In this document: positions 53,819 to 64,000 of the stretch, piece by piece
How positions within the stretch are numbered: position 1 is the first letter of the stretch
Layout of the letters: every line of letters begins with the position of its first letter
The notes under the pieces: generated by a model
Told to the model about the DNA's origin: nothing
Seen by the model: the letters and a program-made list of their open reading frames with translations, nothing else
Database searches by the model: none
NCBI GenBank assembly: GCA_026770025.1
Contig: JAMXDE010000017.1
Coordinates: forward strand, 992,001-1,056,000
DNA length: 64,000 nt
Source of the DNA: Craspedostauros australis
Taxonomy: Eukaryota; Bacillariophyta; Bacillariophyceae; Mastogloiales; Achnanthaceae
Reading direction: 5' to 3'
Translations under genes and position numbers: made by a program

Positions 53819-56800
53819 TAATAATAGTAATAACGCACAGATTATCCCCTCACACGAGGGTCGCCTCGAAAGCTTTAACGTCGCCGGCGTACAGCAAGCC
53901 CATACGGGCCGACTGCGCTCGAACGACCTACCTAGATCTCTCACTCCTTGGTCTACCACGGGTTGCCAATTCCACGGGCCATCAAACATACCGCACTGGG
54001 CACGCAACTGTTGTCGCCGTGCACTTCGCATTCTTTTTCTGTCATGGTGGAAGACGCCGCTGCCGTACCTGCCGTACCTGCCTGCCTGCTATACGCTGTC
54101 GCGCCGCATACGTCTTCCGTTTTTGCCGCCGTCCAAGCGGACTTCTTGTTCGTCGCTGCACTCCTGCCAGTCGAGCCGCCCTGACATGCTGGACCCACCG
54201 CATCTGGTTCTGCGCAGACTGTGCCCGAACCGCTGCCTCTGTCGTATAAGTCAGCAGTCTGGTGTCGTCGCCACCGATGTCCTGTGTGCCTTTGCGCCAC
54301 TCGTCCTGTACCGCCTGCTTCGCTTCCCGGGAGATTTCGGCAGCTTCGGCCGCAACTTCGCTTTCATGCAGCACTTTGTTGCGCGCCGTCCATGCTTTCC
54401 ACCTGACTTCCCAGAGCCCTGCCATAGCTTTCGCAATCCAATTCGCCGGCCGTCCGGGGCTATCGTTCGCCAGCATGGTGGATTCCTGAATCTTCTGCCA
54501 CTTTGCCGACCACCGTCCTCTTACCAGCATGCCCCAGCCTATCGCTGCTTGTTCTTCCACTGCTTTCCTCAGCTGTGGACCACCATCGATAGATACTGTC
54601 CTGCCTTCGCTCCATGCACGCACCTGTCGCACAAGCTCTCTCACCATCGTCCCATCTCCTCTCGCCGCCATCATCTGAGTCTCCCATTGCTTCAAAGCCT
54701 CGAGTCGCACCGCCACCGCCAGTGGATGTGCGCATTGCATCACATGCTCCGTGGTCTCTTCTTGATCTTTGCATATTGGGCACTTGTCATTGCTCCAAAA
54801 CCTCCATTTGCGCATGTTGCGCCCGACCGGCCCAAAGCTGCACGCGTGCTTTGCCACCCACTTCCGTCTCGACGGCTTCAGACTTGCCATTGCCAGTCGA
54901 GCTGCATGAGCGTCGACCTCTCCTGCTTCCTCCTTTTGGAGCCGGCCTACTTTGCATTGCCAGTGTACTGTCCGTCGCCCCTGAATGCACCTTCGTAGCA
55001 TCGACGCCGTATCAGTACACACCTTTCTCCCGCCGACCCATATCGCCCATTCCTGGTGGCACATTTCTTCGTCTTCACACGCCGCTGTCGCAGACTGAGC
55101 TGCCCCTGCGGCTTTGTCGACGTCGTCGTTCCACACTGCATACTCATCCTGTTTCACACCTCGGTCCCGCTCCAGCTGATGGCCGTAGACATGCTTGTAC
55201 TTCAGCTGTACTGTCAGCCTCCGCTGGATACTTCGGATTTCGCGGAGCATGTCAAAGTGTTGCACTGACACGCCCACATCCCGAGTGTATTCCACAGCGT
55301 GAATCCCGGCCATCTTGTTGTCACACGCGACGATGATTTCCTTTCCTTGCACCGCTGGGCCGGCCCCGTGCGCCTCTATGATCGCTTCAACCCTACGTAG
55401 GGCTTGCAGGATGCCACCTATCTCGGCTCTGTATGCGCTCTTACCTCCTCGCGCCCTGGGACTGCGCTTGCTGCCGACACTTGGCCTCGCCTCTGCCCTT
55501 GGATATTGAGAGAGTATGCTGCAGTGCTCCGTCCGTTTTTGTACGACCCATCGGTACTGATAACCGCCTTGCCTTGGAGCACCGCCTCCAGCCACCGCTG
55601 CTTGGACCGTCTCACCCGCGTGTTGTGCTGGTTTCCGTGGCGTCCTGCTCGGCCCCCTGTACCCACAACTCGCATTCGTTCTGGCCGCTCCCGCACATAG
55701 ACCACCCTCCAGTCTTCTGGCGGCTCCTTCGCCGTTTCTCCCGATCGTACGTATTCTGCTACGCCTGAGGCCTTGCCTCCATATGCGTTCCATCGTCGCC
55801 ATTTGTGTGCCTTCTCTCGCGCCCATATTATCCTTCCATCATCACTGCGTATTGCGCCGACGTTTGTGATATCCCACATCGTCCCTTGCCGTGCCGCTGT
55901 CGCTACTCGTCGGAGTGCTTGGTCCCACAACTTCCAGTCCTTTCACGGCACCTTGCCTTGCCGTGGCCAGTTGATGTGCCTCTGTCCTTGCCATTTTCCT
56001 TCATCGCTGTACTGTTGCCTGGCCATTACTCTTTGGCGGCGCTCATCAATCACGTCTGCCACGCTTACCACTTGCATGATAATGCGGCATCGGTTCAGCC
56101 GAACTTGTTGCACCCTGCTGTAGCCTTCATCGCGAAACGCTACCATGAGCCATTCATCTTTGTCTTGTGCAAGCGCTGCCGTTGCTGTCTTCTCCCGGAT
56201 CCTGATGCCGCACTCGCTGGCTTCCTTCCACACGGTCTTGACCCAACATGCTGTCGCCAAGAACTCCCACTCCTTGTATCCGATCTCAAATAAGGATGTG
56301 CCCACTCCTACTTCCGTCTTCATTGCTTGTATGCTCCCTCTCATCAGCTTGCCGGTCATTGTCATCCTTTCGCCATGCTCAAGGACCATCTTCATGTGTT
56401 CCACCACTTGCGTTGTATGCAACTCATGCAGGTCTGCACCCAGCCACCCTGCTGTTGCATACGCCATTTCTCTTGGGAACCCCTTATTGAAGCCCACTTT
56501 CGACATCATAGTCTTCCACACTGGCTTCAAAATGCCGTTGCACTGCTCTCTTGACAATTGGGCCACCGGTAACACATACTCCAGCTTCTTCATCAGCACT
56601 GTTCGCACCGCAAATTCGGCGTCTTCCTGTCTCATGCGCCACGTTCGCACTTTCTCAACCAATTGCTCCGCTTTTTTTCCGTAGCGTTGTCTCGATCGCC
56701 GAGTCATTGCCATCCAGCGCAAGCTTCACTCCCAGTGTTTCAAACGCCTGGTGGCACCCGCTTCTTGGCATCGCCTGTGGTATCCCTGTCGTTCCCTTCA

Positions 56801-58293
56801 TCATCAGTTCGGCTGGCGTCTCCTCGTCCGTGGCATATCTCCATGCGCCGTCCACATTCCACTTGAAATCGACAGCCCACCACATGCATTTCTCTACGAC
56901 CAATGCTCCGCTAGTTGCCCTTGCTAGGCTCTCCCATGATTGCACGCTCCGTTGCATGCGTTGTATGGTTTGCTGTACATCTTCTCCATCTCGTGCGTTC
57001 ACAACTAGATCTGTATCGTCCACGAATGCGTAGCCCACCATTTCGACATCCTCATTACTCACCGCAGTTCGGAAGCTGGCGGTGTGCCCTTCACTTTTCA
57101 TAATGTCCAGCACTGGTGAGGAGATAACCGCCCATATTACAGGGCCCGCTCCATTCTCTTGGTAAATGCCTTGCATTGGCACCACCCACCTTTTACCGCC
57201 ATATGTCAGTCTGGACTTGCTGTATGCAGTTCTGATGTAGTGCTCAAGCTGTTGGAGCGTGCTGAACATGCACACCACTTCTGACTGTGCGATTCCCTGC
57301 CGTTGCAATCCCATCGACGCCACCGTATGTACAATCCGATCGTAGCAACTCTTCAGGTCGTTAGTGCATAACACCGTTGGTATTCGTGTTTGCCTCGCCC
57401 AGTCCATTGTGAGTTGCTTCTTCAACGCATGGTCTATCGCCCGATGCCGCTTCCTGCTGCTGTACTGTTCCTCTGCGAACCCGTCTTGTTGTTCCGCTTG
57501 GTGGGCCGCCTTCCTTGCGATCGCTTTGTTCGCAAAGTTGAAGTCAGCCTCAAAGAGAACGATTGTTCTGAGCTTATCGACTCGGAAACTATTCGCCTTC
57601 TTCATCAATTCCACATCCGTGCCTTTCCTCCACCTTTGGTATGAGTATCCGCTCACCATCGCCACCGAGGTCATACTTGCTTCAAATTCCGAGTTCCCTC
57701 GGTGATATGCGATGGCCTTGAAGTGGCCGAAGTGTAACCCTGATGGTCCCGCCGATGTGTCCTCCTTGGCTTTCCTCCATCCTTGTTGGAATTCGTCTGT
57801 CGTCATTCCTGCTGGTATGCTTCTGCTTGCGACCGATTGCAACCCTGACAGAAGCTTCTTGGCACCTTCATCCACCCATTGTCGTGGCTCATACGTCCCG
57901 CTGAGCGTTTTCTCTGCGGCGTCGGTTACTCCAAGGTATCCAAACTCCTGTGCAAGCTGCCCATGCATGAATGGTGTTTCTTCTGTCTGCCGAAACCTTC
58001 GCTTGTTTTCCTCCATGCACCCTCGCTCGATCTCCTCCTTGCCTGTTCTCTCGACCCACTGCCCATTGCTGTCGGGCGCGATCACCATCGATATCCCTGC
58101 CGTTGCGTTGTTGCCTGATGCCATGCGTATTCTCCGATATGTCGCCCGTACTCTTTCCTTCTTCCGCAGCTGGAGTAATTGTTGTGCCGTTGCCTCTCCC
58201 GCGCTCATTTCTTGTGCGCCGCCGATGTCGTTCGCTTTCTGTTCTGCACGCTTTCTGACTTCCTCGAGTCCTCTTGCTTCCGCCAACCCCTCC
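53819..58293 (-). mobile_element. non-LTR retrotransposon with RT, RNase H and zinc finger
   Basis: Flanked by 19 bp direct repeats AGTTAGAGCATGCATGTTA (53800-53818 and 58294-58312). 4,475 bp; the 5' end (58,293) begins just before the RT region, with no APE domain, so it is 5'-truncated. The 3' tail is (ATT)n-like (reverse complement of TAATAATAGTAATAAC at 53,819), the same kind as in the copy at 47,041, so these two belong to related families. Coding frames 58,286-56,655, 56,722-55,943, 55,930-55,418 and about 55,460-54,042 follow one another. Confidence 0.92.
54042..58286 (-). pseudogene. non-LTR reverse transcriptase polyprotein, frameshifted
   Basis: RT domain in 58,286-56,655: GPSGLHFGHFKAI, VLCTNDLKSCYDRI (first catalytic Asp), QENGAGPVIWAVIS and YAFVDDTDLVV (the F-V-D-D site, about 57,015). 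Connection region in 56,722-55,943: LEYVLPVAQL, FPREMAYATAGWLGAD. RNase H opens with AVISTDGSYKNGRS in 55,930-55,418 and continues in another frame with SAYRAEIGGILQAL and IIVACDNKMAGIH. The finger is CPICKDQEETTEHVMQC (C-x2-C-x8-H-x3-C), then a long basic C-terminus ending at 54,042. Three frame changes mean it is inactive. It shares order and signature residues with the two other non-LTR copies here, but the proteins are clearly different families. Confidence 0.88.
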
Positions 58294-58314
58294 AGTTAGA
58301 GCATGCATGTTACT

Positions 58315-58760
58315 CTAAGCGTCACTGGACGTCAACGGCAGGAGACGGGGCGGCGCCCACGCGGTCAGCTTCGGGGCTCCAGCTCGCAGGCTGGGAGATG
58401 CGGCGACACATCCACGCTTTTTGCGCTGGGGAACGGTAGCTGCGATGTGGGACATAGCATGTAGCAGAGTGAACAGCCATTGTGCCTGTCGTGGCTGCGA
58501 CGTTGGGACCTGCTGGGCGAGCTGGCAAAGGTGGGTGGGGATAGGCCATGGTGGCAGCTCTTGGCGTGTTTGGACGTAAAATCCCATGCGCTGGGATATC
58601 ACATCGCGCTCTCCTTCCTCATGAAGCGCGTAGTTCCGACTAGACCGCTGTTGCAGCATCATGTGCCATAGCTCGTGGATCACCTCTGCCTGCCAGTGGA
58701 TGGGCCGGCAGCGGTCTGGGGATGGAGGAGGGTTGGGGCTGTGCTTTGGGGAAATCTAGA
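58315..58760 (-). pseudogene. fragment related to the retroelement at the left edge of the window
   Basis: The minus-strand translation contains RPIHWQAEVIHELWH, QRMGFYVQTRQELP, LCQLAQQVPT and WLFTLLHAMSHIAATVP, which align with the end of the protein at 331-2049 (RPVHWQAEVTHELWL ... LLHAMPHIAATVP). It is truncated at about 58,760 on its 5' side and meets the 19 bp target duplication of the next retroelement at 58,312. Confidence 0.85.
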
Positions 58761-59132
58761 GTGGGAACACATGCAAGGCAAGTGCTACATATGACCTGTA
58801 TGACAGAAACACTGAAACGGAACAGTAGGCAGTGATACCAACAAGCACGAACATGCATGTGGAAGCGTTGAGCATTCATTTTTGTTTGCTGTGAATGGAA
58901 ACAACAAGTGGAGAGGAAGGAACTTCCTGTTGTCATAGTCTTCCACCGAGGAAGGCTACTCAACAGCATAGATAAGGCTAGACAGTATTGATGACGTCAT
59001 TGTATGATTAATTTGATTATTTCAGTCCCTCCAAGATCCAACGCGAACGCGAACATTTGGGGAGAGCTCCCCACTGGTTGTCACCACGACAGGTTCCAGG
59101 GGTGGCTTCATTTTACATGCGATATCTCCCTA

Positions 59133-59285
59133 CTGTCCCACAGACGACATGATCGGTGATTACTTCACAAAGCCGTTACAAGGGTCCAAGTTCCGGGAAT
59201 TCCGGAACGCCATCCTGAACCTCAAATCCAATGCTGACAACAGGACCAAGACCTACAAGGAGGCCCTATTGACATCACAGGAGTG
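59133..59285 (+). pseudogene. last part of copia RNase H, separated by 13.9 kb of insertions
   Basis: CPTDDMIGDYFTKPLQGSKF is the characteristic end of copia Pol (Y-C-P-T-x-x-M-x-x-D-x-x-T-K-P). It continues FREFRNAILNL and runs into the LTR. A purine-rich CACAGGAGTG precedes the 3' LTR as polypurine tract. Confidence 0.9.
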
Positions 59286-59561
59286 TGTTGGAACAGCTGG
59301 CGCTCGTGGCTGGCAGGAGTCCGCTCAACGGCCAGGCGATGACCGAAATGACCGAGATGGGGCGAAGAGACAGGATGGGAGAACAAACCACGGCCACACA
59401 CGTGAGAGCCAACCAACAGCAAACAACAAAACCAAACCATAAAATCAAACAAACAGTATCTGATCAAACACCACCAAAGTAGCATCACACAGCACTCGTC
59501 CTGGCTCCACTCTTCAGCGTGAAGCTGGGTAAGGACCCGACGCGAGACTGTTGTCTCAACA
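59286..59561 (+). repeat. 3' LTR of the copia element
   Basis: 276 bp, TGTTGG to CAACA, two substitutions relative to the 5' LTR. Followed by the target duplication AGGCC at 59562-59566. Confidence 0.95.
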
Positions 59562-59872
59562 AGGCCAGCCTGGAATGCATTGTGCGCGGTCTGGCACTGG
59601 AGATGACACCTGTGCTTGTCAACGCGGTCAGCGCGGGTCCCTTGAACACGGTGGCGACCAAGGGTGGCATCACCAAGTTTGGAGCAATGCGAAAGGAGAT
59701 GCAGGAGCTTGCACCGTTGGGCAATGTGACAGCGGATGAGGTTGCAGACACGGTGTCATTCTTGTCGATGGGTGGGAGGGGTATCGCAGGTCAAACGATC
59801 CATGTGGATGGTGGGTACAGTATCGTTGGTGGTCCGGCAGTTGATGGTCCAGCGGTGGAGTCTGATTCGTAG
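59562..59872 (+). pseudogene. fabI: enoyl-ACP reductase (FabI) relic, right fragment
   Basis: Continues the gene after the copia: SLECIVRGLALEMTP, VNAVSAGPLNTVA (substrate-binding loop region), LAPLGNVTADEVADTVSFL, GIAGQTIHVDGGYSIVGGP, then a Ser/Asp-containing tail and TAG at 59870-59872. This is the FabI C-terminus, including the conserved SAGP and HVDGG motifs. This fragment has no internal stop, which fits loss of function being recent or confined to the left fragment. The first GCC after the lysine codon is part of the duplicated AGGCC. Confidence 0.9.
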
Positions 59873-61647
59873 AATGTCGTAGAATGGCATGCCATGGCAT
59901 AACATGGAATGGAATAGAATAGGATAGAGCAGAACAGAGTGGATTAGAGTAGACAGAGTCGATTGTGTGGACTGATATAGTACAAGTCAACGTGTGTGTT
60001 TGGAGTACTCTGCTGCGTCGGTCCATGTGCTTGTAGATATGGAGCTGCATTGGATTGTGTTGCGTTGCAGAGTATGTTATGGTGTAGTGTAGTGCAGTGT
60101 AGTTCAGTGCAGTATGGTATAGTGTGGTAAAATTGTATTCTAAATGAGCGAGCATTGCACCCGGTCCTAGCACTGTCGCCTGCGGTGGGTGGCAACGACT
60201 ACTCCATGAGCCAGAACGAAAACCAACCGTCCTGGGTTCTATTCTGCCGTGCTCTATCCTGTTTGGTACTGGTTCTATTGGTTGACGAACACGTGAGAAT
60301 GGACCTGTTCGAGCACAGACGTTGGATGATGACACAGCACAGCACAACACAGGAGAGCACATCACAACACAACACAGCACTTGGCGTGGCACGTCGCAAC
60401 TGCTCAATTACTGTGCACAACATGCTTGTGCCAACATGTTCGTGTCAATGGAGGTGGCATGGGTTTGAAGCTGGATCTCCACTCAGAGGTGCCAATTGAT
60501 CAATCGTCGCCGTTTTTTTTTCTTGGCGTCACACGCTTGGACCAACACAGAGTCCGAGAAGGTTCCGCCAAAACCTGACAACTTCGAAGGAGGACACCGA
60601 AAACCTGGAAAACGCAACAGATCGTTCCAGAACACAACAGGCTTCCGCCCATGGCGAAAGCAACAACAACAACAACACGATGGCGAAATCAAACACAAGC
60701 GAGGACATCAATCAAACAGGACCACAAACATCAATCTTCCTCAGAACCAAGGCCATCTTCCTCTCCATCTGCATCTTCATCTCCATTGTCGCCAGTGACA
60801 ACGACAGTCGCAATCACAGCGAAAGGATTGCCAGCATCCGCAGAGCACCAACTCCTCCAACAAGACAACCATCGTGACCACGGCAAGACAGGACAATCCA
60901 CTGTCTTGACTCCTTTCTTGGCGTGGCAACCACGAAGTCCGCATCTTGGCACGTTTCTGCCGCACTTGAAACAAGCAAAGCAACAATCCTCAGTGCTGGC
61001 CACAACTTCGACAACAGACAACAAACGCAAGGCTCTGGAAAGAACAAAGGTAAGCAGATGGTTGGATGCAGGCCTGGCATCGTATTGCACTTCGAACCAT
61101 TCCAACTTCGCTGAACTGAGAGAGAACGAATCGATACTCCACCAACGGATATTCACATCCACACTGACACTACCAATGACATTCACACTGACAAGGAAGG
61201 CCCACCACAGTATCTCCTCGTTGTGATGGAGATTGTGCTTGTGCTTGTGTCAGGGTGGTTCAATTCGATAGGATGGAATGTTGGTATGGTGTGGTATTGT
61301 GTTGTGCTGTATTGTACTGTACTGGCGGCCTATCCATTGTGGGAAGCGGGTTGATGGTGCCATTCCAAATCCAACCAATATCCATCCATCTCTCACAATC
61401 TGTCTTTCTCTTGCCCTTCTTTTCAACTGTACCTGTTGCTCATTGTATGCTGTTGCTTGTTGCCGAGCTTCGTTGTCTCCGTCGCGTTTTCTCCCATGGC
61501 CATTCTCACAGATTCCTCAAGACGTGCAGCGCATATCCCACAGTGCTTTCCAACGTCACAGGAAACCTGCAACCATCCACCCACAACATACAACAGACAA
61601 CACCCCCAAGATTTGGAATACCACACTCCGCAAGAGCAGTCGCAACA
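59873..61647. other. intergenic, ATG-rich simple sequence, possible 5' exon of the NTPase gene
   Basis: Repeated AATGG/ATAG units just after fabI. Frames from 60,651 and 60,680 (both MAK...) are Ser/Thr/Gln-rich and may be non-coding. A good donor AAAG|GTAAGC occurs at about 61,040 and pyrimidine-rich acceptors follow before 61,560, so an upstream exon of the next gene is possible; the frames do not decide it. Confidence 0.35.
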
Positions 61648-64000
61648 ATGGGGAGGAGGAACAAGCGCAAGAACAACAACAAGCACAAGAGCGGCAAAAA
61701 AATTGCAGAGGACAGCGAGCACAAACCTCCCCCTCTGAGTTTCTCTTCCGGCACTTCACGCGACGAAAAGCAAGCCAGCGTACCCGCAGCAGTTGCCGCC
61801 AAGCCTCACCTCAACGCATCTGGCACAGGAGCACCTCCTTTGTGGGAATCGGTATTCGGAAATGCCTGGTTCTGGGATGCGGGACGGACAATAAGGAACC
61901 TTCAACAACATTTGACACGTGAAGGCTGTTATCTCACTGCTATCATTTCAGCAGGCTCCAAAATCATCGAGTTTGCTCGCCAATCATTCACAGGAATCGC
62001 ACCCCTCAACGATAGCTCACCAGCATCACTCCAAGATGCCATCAGCAACAAGTTGCACAATGCCATCCGTGAAAAGACAACACCAACACTCCATCAAGTG
62101 AAAGTTTGCACCAGACATGGCGATTGGTATGATTCTTGCCAGGTCTTCTCCATTGGCAACCCTCAGTTCCGACATCAAGCCAGACATGGAAGAGCGCCTA
62201 AGCAGCTGTACATGGAAAAGGCAGACAGTGATCTGGTGCTGCTGTACTGCTCTGCTAGCGGGAGCGGGAAGACAGCCGAACTCGCAGCGAGCGCGTACTC
62301 AAGAGATGCTGCCTTTTCCATCCAACTGGTTGTCGACAAGGACATTCCTACAGCTGAGAGAAGCACTGCTCGACGACGTGAAGCACGAATCAGTCTCAAG
62401 AAAAGTATTCACAAGCTCGTGGATCAAGACAAGAGCATCCGAGATCTTTTTGTCCAGATCGCTGACATGATCAAGCACCGCAACACCAAGGAAGACATGG
62501 TGCGAATCGTCGTCGCCATCGATGAAGCAGGATCCCAACCCAACCTCATCAATGAGATCATCCGCGACTACAAAGATCTTGGTCAAGATCTTGCCGCATT
62601 CATCATGACGGGATGCAACAACCCAAACGGAAGCGGAAACTGTCATGATGAGATCAAGTGGATCAACACGCAGAAGGAATCACTGCGGGTGGTGTTCTCC
62701 ATTGCAGGTACATGCTTCCAGAGTGACACGCAAGGAAGCTTGCCAGACAACTTTGAGCAACTCCAACCAATTGCCCAAAGAAAGGTTGAAGATGTCTACA
62801 ACGTTCTCTGCCGAGAGTATCGAGATATTGGGGACAAATTTCCACCCTTTCAACAGCTTCCAGAATATCCCCTCCTCAGCGACATCGTCCACCACAACTC
62901 AAGAATGACTTCTGCCTTGGTGTTCCAGCTTGCGACCACAAACTTCTCATATCGTGATCCCCGCCATCAAGTCAAGATCATCTCGACTGTTTTCGAAGAC
63001 TTCTGCACAACCAGCGGCATGGAGTCCTTGTGGAAGTCCCCACACGCGTGCCAGCAGGTTGTGGCAAGCGCTTACGCTGCCCTCCTCTTCCAGCAAACGA
63101 TCAAGGTGTCACCTGGTGAGGATGCCCATTCCATCCGAGAGAAGGTTCTGAACGATTCCATCCACTTTCAACACTTTGGTGAGAACCGTGTCGAGATACA
63201 CGATCTCATTGGCAAGTATGGGCTCCTGACGATCGCATCATTCGCGAATCTCTCCATGATGGCGGAACAGGAGGACGGGAGAGTTGAGATGTACCCTTTC
63301 CTCATGGATCCTGCCATGCAGCGGCTCTGTAGCTGGATGATTGCTGGTGGAGAAGTCCTGGCACATCCCGATGAAGCTTTGGAGACGACACCATTCGCAT
63401 ATGAAGCGCTCGCAGTCCAATTCCTCTCCAATGTGACAGCAGCAGCCACGACCGTTGAGGCAACACATCGAAAGGATCTGAAATCGATGCTCGAGGATGG
63501 CGCTGCGATGTACGCATCCGAAGTGAGAGATGGTGATGCTGTCACATCTCCATTCGTGGACAAGGACATTGCAGAATCGTGGGAAGGGCTTCGCGGATGG
63601 TACCCTGTTGCCTTTCCATCAGAGTTTGCCATGAAGGGCATGTACCTTCAGAAGTCACCCATGCAGCTGTCATTGGGGCGAACACAACCACAGCAGCAGC
63701 AGCAGCAACAAGTGCAGCAGCGACAGAACCGAACCTACTGGGATGGCCTGAAAGGTTGGATGGTCGAACGCAACAATCCTGATCCCCCCAACAACACTGA
63801 TGAACTCCGGAAGTATGCCCCTCTCCTGCATAGTGACGAAGCAACGCTGACCATTGACAAGGACTACCTCACGGGACTCTGGGACCTGCGAAACGCCATC
63901 ATCGCAGAACCGACACTGGAGGAAGGGACGCAAGCATTCCACCCTCCAATCGCAAGCGTCGCAGAAGGCAACAGCAACTTGGCAGACGGATACGTGTCCG
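61648..64000 (+). CDS. P-loop NTPase of the RHS/Crinkler-like kind, runs past the window
   Basis: Frame open without stop from about 61,198 to the window edge; I start at the ATG at 61648 (MGRRNKRKNNN), 784 codons inside the window. The N-terminus is basic. A small domain of about 100 residues (PPLWESVFGNAWFWD...) precedes the NTPase. Walker A is SASGSGKTAEL (K208, T209), and Walker B is VRIVVAIDEAG (D292, E293), followed by FSIAGTCFQ. This lay-out with a GSGKT loop, an IDEAG box and a late AGT motif is what I remember from retrotransposon-hot-spot and Crinkler-type NTPases, which are large multigene families in oomycetes, chytrids, diatoms and trypanosomatids. A Gln run (QQQQQQQ, about 63,690) lies late. 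Its C-terminal part is outside. Family assignment is tentative. Confidence 0.65.
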   Translation, partial: MGRRNKRKNNNKHKSGKKIAEDSEHKPPPLSFSSGTSRDEKQASVPAAVAAKPHLNASGTGAPPLWESVFGNAWFWDAGRTIRNLQQHLTREGCYLTAIISAGSKIIEFARQSFTGIAPLNDSSPASLQDAISNKLHNAIREKTTPTLHQVKVCTRHGDWYDSCQVFSIGNPQFRHQARHGRAPKQLYMEKADSDLVLLYCSASGSGKTAELAASAYSRDAAFSIQLVVDKDIPTAERSTARRREARISLKKSIHKLVDQDKSIRDLFVQIADMIKHRNTKEDMVRIVVAIDEAGSQPNLINEIIRDYKDLGQDLAAFIMTGCNNPNGSGNCHDEIKWINTQKESLRVVFSIAGTCFQSDTQGSLPDNFEQLQPIAQRKVEDVYNVLCREYRDIGDKFPPFQQLPEYPLLSDIVHHNSRMTSALVFQLATTNFSYRDPRHQVKIISTVFEDFCTTSGMESLWKSPHACQQVVASAYAALLFQQTIKVSPGEDAHSIREKVLNDSIHFQHFGENRVEIHDLIGKYGLLTIASFANLSMMAEQEDGRVEMYPFLMDPAMQRLCSWMIAGGEVLAHPDEALETTPFAYEALAVQFLSNVTAAATTVEATHRKDLKSMLEDGAAMYASEVRDGDAVTSPFVDKDIAESWEGLRGWYPVAFPSEFAMKGMYLQKSPMQLSLGRTQPQQQQQQQVQQRQNRTYWDGLKGWMVERNNPDPPNNTDELRKYAPLLHSDEATLTIDKDYLTGLWDLRNAIIAEPTLEEGTQAFHPPIASVAEGNSNLADGYVS

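Larger units (their letters stand above)
53241..59130. mobile_element. Element B: small TIR element in the copia, itself carrying retroelement insertions
   Basis: Left end GGGAGATATCGCATGTAA, right end is its inverse (TTACATGCGATATCTCCC at 59113-59130). TA flanks both ends (53239-53240, 59131-59132). Subtracting the retroelements at 53,819-58,293 and 58,313-58,760 leaves about 0.9 kb, i.e. a MITE-sized element. It lies 3 bp from the end of element A. No transposase is seen. Only a short unrecognised minus-strand frame (53,441-53,707) is present. Confidence 0.65.
40166..59561 (+). mobile_element. Ty1/copia LTR retrotransposon, interrupted by nested elements
   Basis: 276 bp LTRs at both ends (TGTTGG...CAACA), differing at only two positions that I can count, and a 5 bp target duplication AGGCC (40161-40165 and 59562-59566). 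Gag-Pol reads on the plus strand from 40474. Total span 19.4 kb, of which about 13.9 kb (45,228-59,130) is later insertions. Without these the element is about 5.5 kb, normal for copia. Protease ILLDNQSTVDVF and RT WHVDDLKISH are of the type I know from algal (CoDi-like) copia elements. Near-identical LTRs mean a recent insertion into fabI. Confidence 0.95.

Noticed and set aside
1-64000. CRISPR arrays, bacterial operons or tRNA genes
   Set aside because: I saw no spaced direct repeats of the CRISPR kind and no convincing tRNA fold by eye; the sequence is eukaryotic. Covariance-model searches were not possible.

Overview
This is nuclear DNA from a eukaryote, most likely a unicellular alga or alga-derived protist, and I would guess a stramenopile (diatom-like). 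The reasons are GT-AG introns of about 300-350 bp, a spliced heat-shock-factor gene, a divergent kinesin, a remnant of a plastid-type enoyl-ACP reductase (FabI), a copia element with algal-type motifs, and a spliced protein of a kind I associate with diatom genomes. The lineage is inference; no rRNA or organelle gene is present to prove it.

Layout. 1-2.05 kb: 3' end of a non-LTR retroelement (RNase H plus zinc finger). 2.4-3.8 kb: a Golgi-type membrane glycosyltransferase, minus strand. 4,191-10,240: a DNA transposon with about 160 bp terminal inverted repeats (TIRs), a 4 bp target duplication (GTAG) and a 1,173-residue DDE transposase that looks Sola-like; a second, smaller element sits inside it. 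11.2-18.5 kb: an anaerobic formate module. It consists of one spliced gene fusing pyruvate formate-lyase to its radical-SAM activase (minus strand) and, divergently, a formate/nitrite channel (plus strand). 19.2-20.9 kb: CDP-diacylglycerol synthase. 22.0-23.2 kb: spliced uncharacterised protein. 25.8-27.6 kb: spliced heat shock factor. 28.2-34.8 kb: a 2,199-residue kinesin-like protein whose P-loop is destroyed. 35.6-37.7 kb: low-complexity protein.

39.9-59.9 kb: a fabI relic split by a 19.4 kb nest of mobile elements. A copia LTR element (276 bp LTRs, TSD AGGCC) entered fabI just after its catalytic lysine. Two TIR elements (A and B, both apparently at TA dinucleotides three bases apart) entered the copia. 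Element A carries a decayed ORF1-like protein and the start of an APE-type endonuclease, and was itself hit by a truncated non-LTR element with a 16 bp TSD. Element B was hit by another non-LTR element with a 19 bp TSD, next to a fragment related to the element at the left edge of the window. All the junctions can be read, so the order of insertion can be reconstructed.

61.6 kb to the right edge: an open P-loop NTPase gene that runs out of the window and looks like the RHS/Crinkler type of multigene NTPase.

Biology. PFL-activase and the formate channel together would give pyruvate + CoA -> acetyl-CoA + formate, with formate export, i.e. mixed-acid fermentation. FabI belongs to type II fatty-acid synthesis, but this copy is dead. 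CDP-DAG synthase supplies phospholipid precursors. About half of the window is transposable-element sequence.
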